In this document: in pieces, positions 6,545 to 6,655 of the stretch
Numbering within the stretch: the stretch's first letter is position 1
Layout: every line of letters begins with the position of its first letter
Source of the DNA: Verrucomicrobiota bacterium
GTDB lineage: Bacteria; Verrucomicrobiota; Verrucomicrobiia; Limisphaerales; AV2
Reading direction: 5' to 3'
NCBI GenBank assembly: GCA_003218935.1
Contig: QHPA01000429.1
Location: 1-6,655 of the forward strand
Length of the DNA: 6,655 nucleotides
The notes under the pieces: model-generated
Seen by the model: the letters and a program-made list of their open reading frames with translations, nothing else
Told to the model about the DNA's origin: nothing
Databases searched by the model: none
Program-made: the position numbers and the translations under genes

Positions 6545-6655
6545 CCACCGAGAACAAAATCGTTGCGCCGCAGGTTCTGATTGTGGCTTGATTCGGCAAG
6601 CAAACGGCGAGGTGTAAGGCCGGATTTTAGCGGGTAAGCTTGCGCAAGAACGCTT

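Larger units (their letters stand above)
6405..6655. other. Non-coding 3' region with dispersed-repeat-like sequence
   Basis: After the VWA stop there is no frame with a plausible start, composition or homology. The stretch holds a perfect 17-base hairpin core (6474-6490), an 8-base-pair stem (6507-6533), a 13-base near-palindrome (6532-6544) and the palindrome CTTGCGCAAG (6639-6648). Around 6460-6500 the sequence resembles another repeat scattered through verrucomicrobial genomes (CACACGCTGAAGCGGCGTTC); that recognition is from memory. No T-run follows any stem, so no intrinsic terminator is called. Confidence 0.6.

Overview
The window is GC-rich bacterial DNA with long, tightly packed genes on the + strand. 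The protein style and the dispersed-repeat sequences at its edges and at one gene junction resemble soil or freshwater Verrucomicrobiota of the Pedosphaera/Limisphaerales type. That assignment is inference from general knowledge, not from a search.

Layout. Positions 1-119 are non-coding and open with four regularly spaced GGG runs. A membrane-anchored ABC solute-binding protein follows (120-1127). Its stop overlaps, as ATGA, the start of a very long reading frame (1124-3823). That frame encodes a two-half, Fe3+/thiamine-type ABC permease and continues without a stop into a lipoprotein-like signal sequence, a six-bladed NHL beta-propeller and a 120-residue tail. The tail looks like read-through of an inserted inverted repeat (3461-3549) and of out-of-frame DNA from the next gene. 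The last gene (3564-6404) encodes a membrane-anchored protein with a von Willebrand factor A (VWA) domain, a glutamine-amidotransferase-like domain, a second degenerate VWA domain and a disordered tail. Positions 6405-6655 hold no convincing gene, only hairpin-forming sequence that looks like another dispersed repeat.

How it may work. The binding protein and permease are two parts of one importer. No ATPase gene lies in the window, so that subunit is encoded elsewhere. The NHL propeller would sit in the periplasm or on a membrane surface, either tethered to the permease through a thirteenth hydrophobic segment or released as a lipoprotein. The VWA protein faces the same compartment and may act with the propeller in envelope protein assembly, but nothing in the sequence gives a substrate or a reaction.

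The points most worth a second look are: the permease-propeller fusion with a lipobox in the middle; the pseudopilin-like membrane helix on the binding protein; and the inverted repeat that appears to have erased the stop of one gene and the start region of the next.
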